This document shows positions 25,140 to 32,159 of a stretch of 37,004 bases of DNA, piece by piece. The stretch comes from Acidimicrobiia bacterium. Lineage in GTDB: Bacteria; Actinomycetota; Acidimicrobiia; Acidimicrobiales; Bin134. The notes below the pieces were generated by a model. The model ran no database searches. It was not told the DNA's origin and was given only the letters and a program-made list of their open reading frames with translations. The stretch lies in contig JAJEDQ010000190.1 of NCBI GenBank assembly GCA_022821445.1, positions 1-37,004 on the forward strand. Reading direction: 5' to 3'. The translations under genes and the position numbers were made by a program. Position 1 is the stretch's first letter. Every line of letters begins with the position of its first letter.

Positions 25140-25195
25140 CAATCACGCCGGGCCAATCATGCCGGGGCAATCATGCCAGGCCAGACATGCCGGGG
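25140..25195. repeat. Four-copy 14-bp tandem repeat between trpE and ygfZ
   Basis: Four units beginning CAATCA or CAGACA and ending GCCGGGG or close variants start at 25140, 25154, 25168 and 25182; a degenerate fifth start follows at 25196. It fills almost the whole gap between the trpE stop (25199) and the ygfZ start. No secondary function is recognised. Confidence 0.85.
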
Positions 25196-25198
25196 CAG

Positions 25199-26710
25199 TC
25201 AAGATTGCCGGCTTCGGCTCATCCGCCGGGCGGCGGGCACGGCCAGCAGCAGGGCTCGGGCTTTGTTGCGGCACTCCAGGTCTTCCTGTTCGGGGACGCT
25301 GTCGGCCACGATGCCGGCCCCGGCCTGCACCGAGGCCCGCCCGCCTTGGACAACCATGGTGCGGATGGCGATGGCGGTGTCGATGTTCCCTGAGAAGTCC
25401 AGGTATCCCACCACACCGGCATAGGGCCCCCGCTTCACCGGCTCCAGGTCGTCGATGATCTCCATGGCCCGCACCTTGGGCGCCCCCGACACCGTGCCCG
25501 CAGGCAGGGTGGCCCGCAGCACGTCCACCGGGGTGCGGCCCGGGGCCAGATCGCCCGACACCTGCGATGTGAGGTGCATCACGTGGCTGTACCGCTCCAG
25601 GGTCATCATCTCGTCCACCGTCTCGGTGCCGAAGGTAACCACCCGGCCCACATCGTTGCGGGCCAGATCGAGCAGCATGATGTGCTCGGCGATCTCCTTG
25701 GGATGCTCGGACAGCTCGGCGGCCATCCGGCGCTCATCGGCCTCGGTGCGGCCCCGACGGCGGGTGCCGGCGATGGGCCGGGAGATGACCCGCCCGTTGA
25801 GCAGCTGCACCATGGGCTCCGGCGAGCACCCCACCAGCGACACTTCGGGCACGCGCACGAAGTACATGTAAGGGCTGGGGTTCACCTGGCGCAGCGAGCG
25901 ATACACGTCGAATGGCTCGGCCTCCAGGTCGAAGTCGTAGCGCTGGGCCAGCACCACCTGGAATATGTCGCCGGCCAGGATGTGCTCCTTGGCCGCCTCC
26001 ACCGCGTCGCAGAAGCTCTGCGGGCCCATGGAGGACACCACCTCGGGAAGCTCCTCTTCTTCAACGGGGGGCTCCAGCAGCGGCTCGGCCACCGGCCGGG
26101 CCCCGTCGGCGGCCAGCTGCTCGAGGGCTGAAGCGGCGCGGTCATAGGCGGCGTCGATCTCGGCTTGGGAAGATCCCGGAGGAACGATCACGTTCTCGAT
26201 CAGGATCACCCGCTGACGCCAGTGGTCGAACACCGCCAGCTCGCCGATCACCGACAGCACCGCATCGGGAAGCTCCTGATCGTCCGCGGGCACATCGGGC
26301 AGATGCTCCACTTCTCGGACCACGTCGTAGCCCAGATAGCCCACAAGACCGCCGTGCAGCGGGGGCAGCTCGTCGATCACCGGCGACTGCCACTGCGACA
26401 ATATGTGCTCGATCGCGGCCAGTATCCCCTGGTCGAGCGGGGTTCCCTCGGGGAATTGCCCGGTGGCGGCCACCTGGCGGCCGCGGGCCACCAGGGTGCC
26501 CAGAGGGCGGCGGCCAATGAAGGAGAATCGGCTCCAGCGCTCGCCGTGCTCCACCGACTCCAGCAGGAAGCCGGGCTCGTCGCCCACGGTTCGCACGAAG
26601 GCGGCCACCGGGGTGGTGAGGTCGGCCACCAACTCCCGCCACACCGGCACCACCGACCACTCGGCGGCCAGCCGGTGGAACTCTTGGCGGTCGGGGCTTG
26701 TCGCGGTCAT
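25199..26710 (-). CDS. trpE: Anthranilate synthase component I
   Basis: Converts chorismate to anthranilate using ammonia from the TrpG subunit, which is not in this window. 503 aa. The feedback-binding motif LLES lies at residues 49-52; the chorismate-enzyme core has SPEPMVQL, RPIAGTRRRG, LDLARNDVGRV, HLTSQVSGDL, LPAGTVSGAPKVRAMEII and GAGIVADSVPE. ATG 26710 sits in ATGA overlap with the end of a 13-codon mini-ORF. Follows hisI by 48 nt on the same strand. It could be a PabB, but length and the neighbouring trp genes favour TrpE. Confidence 0.95.
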   Translation of the reverse strand: MTATSPDRQEFHRLAAEWSVVPVWRELVADLTTPVAAFVRTVGDEPGFLLESVEHGERWSRFSFIGRRPLGTLVARGRQVAATGQFPEGTPLDQGILAAIEHILSQWQSPVIDELPPLHGGLVGYLGYDVVREVEHLPDVPADDQELPDAVLSVIGELAVFDHWRQRVILIENVIVPPGSSQAEIDAAYDRAASALEQLAADGARPVAEPLLEPPVEEEELPEVVSSMGPQSFCDAVEAAKEHILAGDIFQVVLAQRYDFDLEAEPFDVYRSLRQVNPSPYMYFVRVPEVSLVGCSPEPMVQLLNGRVISRPIAGTRRRGRTEADERRMAAELSEHPKEIAEHIMLLDLARNDVGRVVTFGTETVDEMMTLERYSHVMHLTSQVSGDLAPGRTPVDVLRATLPAGTVSGAPKVRAMEIIDDLEPVKRGPYAGVVGYLDFSGNIDTAIAIRTMVVQGGRASVQAGAGIVADSVPEQEDLECRNKARALLLAVPAARRMSRSRQS

Positions 26711-26748
26711 GCGAGCGCTCGGCTGCGATCGGGAGCGGTCACGGTCAT
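26707..26748 (-). other. 13-codon mini-ORF overlapping the trpE start
   Basis: ATG 26748 encodes MTVTAPDRSRALA and stops at a TGA overlapping the trpE ATG. Its first eight codons resemble the trpE start (MTATSPDR), 18 of 24 bases being equal, so it looks like a degenerate duplication. It has no Trp codons, so it is not an attenuator leader peptide. Confidence 0.3.
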
Positions 26749-26758
26749 GCGGGCCGGA

Positions 26759-27133
26759 TTACTCCGAAGGCGGCAATGGCTCATCGAAAGAGCGGAAGAA
26801 GCACGAGTACTTCCCGAGGTGGCAGGCGCCGCTGCCCTCCTGCTCCACGATGAACAGCAGGGTGTCGCCGTCGCAGTCGTAGAACGCTTCCCGCACGTAT
26901 TGGCGGTCGCCGGAGGTCTCTCCTTTGCACCAGTACTCCTGGCGGGATCGGCTCCAAAACCAGGTGCGCCCGGTTTCCAGGGTGCGCTCCAGCGATTCCC
27001 GGTTCATCCACGCCATCATCAGCACCTGGCCCCCGTCATGGTCCTGCACGATGGCCGGAACCAGCCCGTCACTGTTGTACGTGACCTGGTCCAGCGTTCC
27101 CGGGGCAGCTTCTATTGGCGTGATAGCTGGCAT
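26759..27133 (-). CDS. hisI: Phosphoribosyl-AMP cyclohydrolase
   Basis: Third step of histidine synthesis, opening the PR-AMP purine ring. 124 aa, the cyclohydrolase domain alone (no fused HisE). Metal ligands are visible: D86, D88, D90 in YDCDGDTLL, and Cys87, Cys104, Cys111 in the CH..SCF segment. [16 protein letters not shown] is the family signature. ATG 27133 lies 6 nt behind TACGAT, so it has its own start site even though the other his genes end at hisF 28231. It heads the hisI-trpE-ygfZ-trpF-trpB-trpA run. Confidence 0.96.
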   Translation of the reverse strand: MPAITPIEAAPGTLDQVTYNSDGLVPAIVQDHDGGQVLMMAWMNRESLERTLETGRTWFWSRSRQEYWCKGETSGDRQYVREAFYDCDGDTLLFIVEQEGSGACHLGKYSCFFRSFDEPLPPSE

Positions 27134-27139
27134 GGCCCC

Positions 27140-27145
27140 ATCGTA
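27140..27145 (-). promoter_or_regulatory. Putative -10 box of hisI
   Basis: TACGAT on the minus strand, 6 nt before ATG 27133. It predicts a leaderless transcript for hisI and possibly trpE. Confidence 0.4.
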
Positions 27146-27187
27146 GGAGCAGACTCCGGCCCAGTTAGAGCCATTTGCCAGCCGGGA

Positions 27188-27544
27188 TCAGAGGTAGAGG
27201 CCGGTGCTGCCCTCGTCGAGGCGGGGGGCGGCCACCGCATGGATGTCCCGCTCCCGCAATATGAGGTAGTCGGCGCCCCGCACCTCCACCTCGTAGCGGT
27301 CTTCGGGGTTGAACAGCACCTGGTCGCCCGACTCCACCGTGCGGACGTTGGGACCCACCGCAATGACCTCGGCCCAGGCTAGGCGCTTGCCCACCTGGGC
27401 TGTAGCCGGGATGAGGATGCCACCGGTGGTGCGCCGCTCCCCCTCGGGGATGTCGAGCTGCACCAAGATGCGGTCGTTGAGCATCTTGATGGGGAGTTTG
27501 TCCTCGGGCGCGACCGCACTCGCGCTCTTTGCTGCCTTGGCCAT
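27188..27544 (-). CDS. GroES-like co-chaperonin, orphan copy
   Basis: Cpn10 fold: LPIKMLNDRILVQLD (first strand), mobile loop ERRTTGGILIPATAQ with the GroEL-contact tripeptide as ILI, and GDQVLFNPEDRYEVEVRGADYLILRERDIHAV. 118 aa against about 95 for canonical GroES. There is an Ala/Lys-rich 17-residue N-terminal extension and an extra C-terminal PRLDEGSTGLYL. No groEL is adjacent. It may assist a GroEL elsewhere or act as a specialised paralogue. Divergent from the hydrolase at 27573, with only 28 bp between the start codons. Confidence 0.85.
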   Translation of the reverse strand: MAKAAKSASAVAPEDKLPIKMLNDRILVQLDIPEGERRTTGGILIPATAQVGKRLAWAEVIAVGPNVRTVESGDQVLFNPEDRYEVEVRGADYLILRERDIHAVAAPRLDEGSTGLYL

Positions 27545-27553
27545 GGGGTGCCA

Positions 27554-27563
27554 ACGCTACCGT
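27554..27563. promoter_or_regulatory. Overlapping face-to-face -10 boxes of groES and the hydrolase
   Basis: On the minus strand TAGCGT (27559-27554) lies 9 nt before groES ATG; on the plus strand TACCGT (27558-27563) lies 9 nt before hydrolase ATG. The two boxes overlap by two bases in the near-palindrome ACGCTACCGT, in the middle of the 28-bp gap. Confidence 0.45.
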
Positions 27564-27572
27564 GACGGGCAT

Positions 27573-28223
27573 ATGACCGACGATTTCGGGCCGACTGCCA
27601 CCACATTGACCCCAACCACATTGACAACAGCCGACGGCCTCAGCCTCGAGGCCCAGTGGACGGTGCCCGACGAGCCCCGGACCAGAGTGGTGATTTGCCA
27701 CCCCCATCCCCAGTACGGGGGCAACATGCACTCGCTGGTGGTCTCCACCCTGTTCACCCACTTGGTGGGTGCTGGGTGTGCGGTTCTGAGATTCAACTTC
27801 CGAGGAGTGGGAAGCTCTGAGGGCGAGCACGATTTCGGCGAGGGCGAGCAGCTCGACGTGCGGGCCGCGGTAGAGGCCATGGCCGCGGCCGGCGGCGGCC
27901 AGTGCCCCCTGGTGCTGGCCGGGTGGTCGTTCGGGGCCGACATGGCGCTGACCTGCGATACCCCTGAGCTGGCCGGTTGGTTCCTAGTGGCCCCGCCGCT
28001 GCGGGTGCTGAGCGCCGACCGGCTCAAGGCCGCCCCCGACCCCCGCCCCAAGTGGCTGGCCGTGCCCGAGCGGGACCAGTTCAATCCCCCCGATGAGGCC
28101 CGGGCCACCATCGCGAACTGGTCAAACGCAGAGATCCACCCCGTGGGCGGCGCCGATCACTTCCTCGTCGGCCGCACCGACCGCCTCAACACCCTGATCG
28201 ACGAGTTCCTGGCCGGTCTCTAG
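27573..28223 (+). CDS. Alpha/beta hydrolase (KANL3/Tex30-like)
   Basis: 216 aa. The N-terminal HPHPQYGGNMHSLVV and FNFRGVGSSEGEHD motifs, nucleophile Ser119 (GWSFG), Asp168 (ERDQF) and His196 (GGADHFL) give a complete triad. Such small serine hydrolases are widespread; substrate unknown. ATG 27573 is chosen since homology begins a few residues later and a TANNNT box lies 9 nt upstream. An in-frame ATG at 27543 would overlap groES. It converges with hisF, 7 nt between stops. In mycobacteria this position near hisA/hisF holds impA, which this is not. Confidence 0.85.
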   Translation: MTDDFGPTATTLTPTTLTTADGLSLEAQWTVPDEPRTRVVICHPHPQYGGNMHSLVVSTLFTHLVGAGCAVLRFNFRGVGSSEGEHDFGEGEQLDVRAAVEAMAAAGGGQCPLVLAGWSFGADMALTCDTPELAGWFLVAPPLRVLSADRLKAAPDPRPKWLAVPERDQFNPPDEARATIANWSNAEIHPVGGADHFLVGRTDRLNTLIDEFLAGL

Positions 28224-28230
28224 CTGCCGG

Positions 28231-29025
28231 TCAGGCGTCGGCGGGGCGGATGGGAATGCCGGCGGCGGCCATGTGAAGCTTGGCCTCGGCCACGGTGTGC
28301 TCTCCGAAGTGGAAGATGGAGGCGGCCAACACGGCGTCGGCCTTGCCTTCGAGCACGCCCTCCACCAGGTGGTCGAGAGTGCCCACTCCCCCGCTGGCGA
28401 TCACCGGCACGTTGGTCACATCCACCACCGCCCGGGTCAGCTCCAGGTCGAAGCCGTCGCGGGTGCCGTCGCGGTCCATGGAGGTGAGCAGGATCTCCCC
28501 TGCCCCCAACTCGGCCACCCGGATGGCGTACTCGATGGCGTCGATCCCGGTGGGGGCGCGGCCTCCGTGGGTGAATATCTCGAAGGGGAATGAGCCGCCG
28601 TTGGTGCGGCGGGCATCGATGGACGCCACCGCGCATTGGCTTCCGAACTCGTCGGCGATCTCGGCCACCAGCTCGGGGCGATTGACCGCCGCAGTGTTCA
28701 CCGACACCTTGTCGGCCCCGGCCCGCAGCAGGCGTCGGGCGTCGTCCACGGTGCGGATACCCCCGCCGATGGTGAACGGGATGAACACTTCCTCGGCAGT
28801 GCGATGCACCAGCTCCAAGGTGGTCTCCCGCTGATCCGACGACGCGGTGATGTCCAAAAACACCACCTCGTCGGCCCCCTGCTGGTCGTAGCGGGCGGCC
28901 AACTCCACCGGGTCGCCGGCGTCGGTCAGATCTACGAAGTTGACCCCCTTGACCACCCGGCCCTCGTCCACGTCCAGGCAGGGGATGATCCGGGCGTTGC
29001 TGGGCACGGTTGCGGTGGTGCTCAT
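28231..29025 (-). CDS. hisF: Imidazole glycerol phosphate synthase, cyclase subunit
   Basis: TIM-barrel cyclase that uses ammonia from HisH to make imidazole glycerol phosphate and AICAR. 264 aa. Catalytic Asp18 ([17 protein letters not shown]) and Asp137 (ASIDARR) are present, plus FTIGGGIRT and [11 protein letters not shown] phosphate-binding loops. ATG 29025 overlaps the hisA TGA by 4 nt, so translation is coupled to hisA. Longer in-frame starts are antisense-like and have no homology. Confidence 0.97.
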   Translation of the reverse strand: MSTTATVPSNARIIPCLDVDEGRVVKGVNFVDLTDAGDPVELAARYDQQGADEVVFLDITASSDQRETTLELVHRTAEEVFIPFTIGGGIRTVDDARRLLRAGADKVSVNTAAVNRPELVAEIADEFGSQCAVASIDARRTNGGSFPFEIFTHGGRAPTGIDAIEYAIRVAELGAGEILLTSMDRDGTRDGFDLELTRAVVDVTNVPVIASGGVGTLDHLVEGVLEGKADAVLAASIFHFGEHTVAEAKLHMAAAGIPIRPADA

Positions 29026-29747
29026 GACCGCAGAGTCTCCACGGCCTGCTCCACGGTGAAACACCCCTCATACAGCGCCCGGCCCACTATCACCCCCGAC
29101 AGCCGCCGATGGGTGTCGCCGATGGAGGTCAAGGCGGTCAGGTCGTCCAGCGATGCCACCCCGCCGGAGGCGATAACCGCCAATCCGGTGGCGGCCAGCA
29201 CCGCGGCGAGACCGTCGATGTCGGGCCCAGCCAGCGTTCCATCCCGGCTGATCTCGGTGGCCACCACCGCCTCGGCCCCTGACGACTCGAAGCGGGCCGC
29301 CATCTCCAGCAGATCACCCCCGCCGCCCTGCTCCCAACCGTGGGTGGCCACATCCCGGCCCCGGGCGTCCAACCCCACGGCCACCGGCTGGCGGGCGGCC
29401 ACTTGTCCCACAAGCTCGGGGTTCTCCACCGCGGCGGTGCCGATCACCACTCGGGCCGCGCCCACGTCGGCCAGCGCGGCGGCGGCGTCCAGGCTGCGGA
29501 CCCCGCCGCTGGTCTGCACCGGCACGTCCACCGCGTCGGCGATGGCGGCGATCACCGGCAGGTTCACCTGCTCCCCGGTGCGAGCCGCGTCCAAATCCAC
29601 CACATGCAGCCACGAGGCGCCGGCGTCGGAAAACTGCCGGGCCTGGCTTACCGGGTCGTCGTTGTAGACGGTTTCGGCGTCGTACGACCCCTGGTAGAGC
29701 CGCACGCAGCGCCCGCCCCGCAGGTCGATAGCCGGAAAGAGCTGCAT
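29022..29747 (-). CDS. hisA: Phosphoribosylformimino-AICAR-phosphate isomerase
   Basis: Fourth step of histidine synthesis. 241 aa barrel with Asp8 ([10 protein letters not shown]) and Asp127 (VAVGLDARG) as catalytic pair. The loop [10 protein letters not shown] resembles the bifunctional actinobacterial PriA loop (RGWxxDGGDL), but the PriA Arg before GW is His136 here. With a separate trpF nearby, a HisA-only role is likelier than dual function. ATG 29747 is preferred; a 12-bp repeat lies across it. Overlaps hisF by 4 nt. Confidence 0.95.
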   Translation of the reverse strand: MQLFPAIDLRGGRCVRLYQGSYDAETVYNDDPVSQARQFSDAGASWLHVVDLDAARTGEQVNLPVIAAIADAVDVPVQTSGGVRSLDAAAALADVGAARVVIGTAAVENPELVGQVAARQPVAVGLDARGRDVATHGWEQGGGGDLLEMAARFESSGAEAVVATEISRDGTLAGPDIDGLAAVLAATGLAVIASGGVASLDDLTALTSIGDTHRRLSGVIVGRALYEGCFTVEQAVETLRS

Positions 29748-29748
29748 C

Positions 29749-29805
29749 TCAGGCCCTTCTCGCGGTTGCGCGGATGGCACCCCGTTGCCCTGCGTTGGTC
29801 AACAT
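29749..29805 (-). other. 18-codon linker ORF between hisH and hisA
   Basis: ATG 29805 encodes MLTNAGQRGAIRATARRA and a TGA one base before the hisA ATG. It begins one base after the hisH TGA. Both junctions read GGGCCTGAGATG, an exact 12-bp direct repeat (29745-29756, 29803-29814), so hisH-stop/start context was duplicated around a 46-bp insert. Translation may pass from hisH through it to hisA. Confidence 0.45.
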
Positions 29806-29806
29806 C

Positions 29807-30433
29807 TCAGGCCCGCACGGCCGCGGTCCGGGCCTGGTTCACGAAGTTCTCCAACAGCCGCAGACCGGGCCGGGCCGACTTCTCGGGGTGGAACTGGGTG
29901 GCCCACACGTTGCCGTCGCCCACCACCGCAGCCACCGGGCCGCCGTAGTCGCACAACGCGGCCACGTTGTCGGCCATAGGCGCGGCATAGGAGTGCACGA
30001 AGTACAGCCAGGAGTGGTCCAGCCCTTCCAGTAACGGGCTAGGAGTTCGCACCTCCAGGCGGTTCCACTGCATTTGGGGCCGCTTCACATTCCCGGACAG
30101 CAGTTGCACGGTGCCGGGCAGGATGCCCAGCCCGGCCACGCCCGGCGCTTCCTCGGAGCCCTCGTAGAGAAGCTGCAAGCCGATGCAGATGCCCAGAAAC
30201 GGCCGGCCATCGGCCGCCGCCGTCCGGGCCTGCTCGTCGAGCCCGGTGTCGCGCAGCGCGGCCATGCACGGTCCGAACGCCCCCACGCCGGGCAGCACTA
30301 CCCCGGACGCGTCGGCGATCAGCCCGGTATCAGCGGTCAGGCGGGCGTCGGCCCCCATGCGCTCCAGGCTCTTCTGGGCCGAGCGGAGGTTGCCGATGCC
30401 GTAGTCCAACACCGCGATGAGCGGCCTGGTCAC
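29807..30433 (-). CDS. hisH: Imidazole glycerol phosphate synthase, glutaminase subunit
   Basis: Class I glutamine amidotransferase feeding ammonia to HisF. 208 aa. Nucleophile Cys83 in GICIGLQLL, His182 and Glu184 in FHPEKS, and LPGVGAFGPCM are present. The usual PHMGWN loop at the HisF interface reads PQMQWN (about 118-123), so two conserved positions are changed. GTG 30433 has AGGAG 5 nt upstream. It is 47 nt downstream of hisB. Confidence 0.95.
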   Translation of the reverse strand: MTRPLIAVLDYGIGNLRSAQKSLERMGADARLTADTGLIADASGVVLPGVGAFGPCMAALRDTGLDEQARTAAADGRPFLGICIGLQLLYEGSEEAPGVAGLGILPGTVQLLSGNVKRPQMQWNRLEVRTPSPLLEGLDHSWLYFVHSYAAPMADNVAALCDYGGPVAAVVGDGNVWATQFHPEKSARPGLRLLENFVNQARTAAVRA

Positions 30434-30480
30434 CGAACTCCTCTGCTCACAGAATGCTCCAGCTCATCGAGAGTAAGCCT

Positions 30481-31080
30481 TCACAAAACCCCTTTGGTGG
30501 AGGGGATGGCGGTGCCCTCCACCCGCACGGCGTCGCGCAGCGCCCGGGCCACGGCCTTGAAGCTGGCCTCGATGATGTGGTGGGTGTTGCGGCCTCTCAC
30601 CATGGTGATGTGCAGGGTCAGGGCGGCCGAGGTGGCGAACGCCCGCCAGAACTCCTCGCAGAGCTGGGGATCGAACGGCGGGTCGCCCAGGATCTTCTGG
30701 CCCGGAGGGCTCACGTCGTAGTGCAGGAACGGGCGACCCGACAGGTCCACCACGGCCTCCACCAAAGCCTCGTCCAGCGGCACCGCAATCGACGCGAACC
30801 GGCGAACACCGGCCTTGTCGCCCAGCGCCTCGGCGAAGCACGAGCCCAGCAGGATGCCCACGTCTTCCACCGTGTGGTGGGCGTCGATCTCCAAGTCGCC
30901 GGAGGCGTCCACCCGCAACTCGAAGCCGCCGTGGCGGCCGAGCTGGCTCAGCATGTGGTCGAAGAACGGGAGACCGGTGGTGGCCGTGCCCTGGCCGTCG
31001 CCGTCGATGTTTATGGCGATGTCGATGCTGGTCTCGGCGGTGGTCCGAGAGGCGGTGGCAGTGCGGGAAGGGGTTGTCAT
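30481..31080 (-). CDS. hisB: Imidazoleglycerol-phosphate dehydratase
   Basis: Manganese-dependent dehydratase, sixth step of histidine synthesis. 199 aa, monofunctional (no phosphatase domain). Metal-binding motifs DHHxxE-type: AHHTVEDVGI (His68, His69, Glu72) and THHIIEASFK (His167, His168, Glu171), with FFDHML at 39-44. ATG 31080 overlaps the hisC TGA by 4 nt. Confidence 0.97.
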   Translation of the reverse strand: MTTPSRTATASRTTAETSIDIAINIDGDGQGTATTGLPFFDHMLSQLGRHGGFELRVDASGDLEIDAHHTVEDVGILLGSCFAEALGDKAGVRRFASIAVPLDEALVEAVVDLSGRPFLHYDVSPPGQKILGDPPFDPQLCEEFWRAFATSAALTLHITMVRGRNTHHIIEASFKAVARALRDAVRVEGTAIPSTKGVL

Positions 31081-32159
31081 GTCAGCACCTCACGGAGAGC
31101 AGACAGGAAGGCGTCGTTTTCGGCCGGGGCGCCCACGGTAACCCGAAGGCAGCCAGCCAGCCGGGGCCAAGAGGAACAGTTTCTCACGAGCACCGACCGA
31201 TCCACGAGACCCTGCCAAACGGCGTCGCCGTCGCCGAAATCGGGGCGCATCAAGATGAAGTTGGCTCCCGATGCCCAGTGGCGGACCGGGAGCTGGTCGA
31301 GCCCGGCGGCTATCCGCTCCCGCTCGGTCACCAGCATGCCCACCCGCTCGTTCATCTCGTCCTCGTAATCGAGAGCCAGGCGTCCGGCGATCTGCTTCAT
31401 GGTGTCCAGGTGATAGGGCAACGTCGACTTCTCCAGCTCGGCCACCACCCACGATGGGGCCACCAGGTAGCCGAGTCTCGCCGCGGCCATCGACCACGTC
31501 TTGGAATAGGTGCGGGCCACCGCCAGCGGGCGGCTCTCATCCACCGAATCCACCGCGGTGTGGGGGTCGAACTGGCCGTAGGCCTCGTCCATCAACAACA
31601 GCCCGGGCAGCGCCGCCACGTCGGCCAGCAGCCTCTCCACCAACTCCGGGGGCTCCACCATGCCGGTGGGATTGTTGGGCGAGCACAGAAAGGTGACGGC
31701 CGGTCGGTGCTTGTCCACCATGGCCGACGCGTAGTCGGCGTCCAGCGAGAAATCCTCCTCCCGCTCGCCGGTGACCACCTCGGTGGCGGCCAGCCGCGAG
31801 ATGTGGGAGTGAAGTGCATAGGTGGGCTCGAACGTGAGCGCGGTCCGACCCGGCCCCCCGAACGCCAGCATCAGACACTGGAGCACCTCGTTGGAGCCGT
31901 TGGCAGCAAACACCTGCTCGGGCGCCACTCCCTCGTGCTTGGCCAAAGCGGCTCGGAGCTCGTGAGCACTCCGGTCGGGATAGCGGTGCCAATCGATATC
32001 GGCCTGGGCGGCCCGCAGAGCCTCGGCCCAACCTTCGGGAGGGGGCACCGGCGACTCGTTGGTGTTGAGCCGCACGGCCACGTCGAGCTGCGGCGAGTGG
32101 TAGCCCGACATCAGGGCCAGGCTCTCTCGCACCGCCAGGAGGTCGGGGCTACTTATCAT
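31077..32159 (-). CDS. hisC: Histidinol-phosphate aminotransferase
   Basis: PLP aminotransferase, seventh step. 360 aa. PLP Lys220 in TYSKTWSMAAARLGY, CSPNNPTG (159-166), MDEAYG (190-195) and LNTNESPVPPP at the N-terminus are visible. ATG 32159 overlaps the hisD stop by 11 nt; longer in-frame extensions are antisense-like. The operon context supports HisC rather than an aromatic aminotransferase. Confidence 0.96.
   Translation of the reverse strand: MISSPDLLAVRESLALMSGYHSPQLDVAVRLNTNESPVPPPEGWAEALRAAQADIDWHRYPDRSAHELRAALAKHEGVAPEQVFAANGSNEVLQCLMLAFGGPGRTALTFEPTYALHSHISRLAATEVVTGEREEDFSLDADYASAMVDKHRPAVTFLCSPNNPTGMVEPPELVERLLADVAALPGLLLMDEAYGQFDPHTAVDSVDESRPLAVARTYSKTWSMAAARLGYLVAPSWVVAELEKSTLPYHLDTMKQIAGRLALDYEDEMNERVGMLVTERERIAAGLDQLPVRHWASGANFILMRPDFGDGDAVWQGLVDRSVLVRNCSSWPRLAGCLRVTVGAPAENDAFLSALREVLT

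Noticed and set aside
25140-25195. CRISPR array
   Set aside because: Units are contiguous 14-bp repeats with no spacers and no cas genes nearby.
26707-26748. Tryptophan attenuator leader peptide
   Set aside because: The mini-ORF has no Trp codons and no terminator/antiterminator hairpins are evident.
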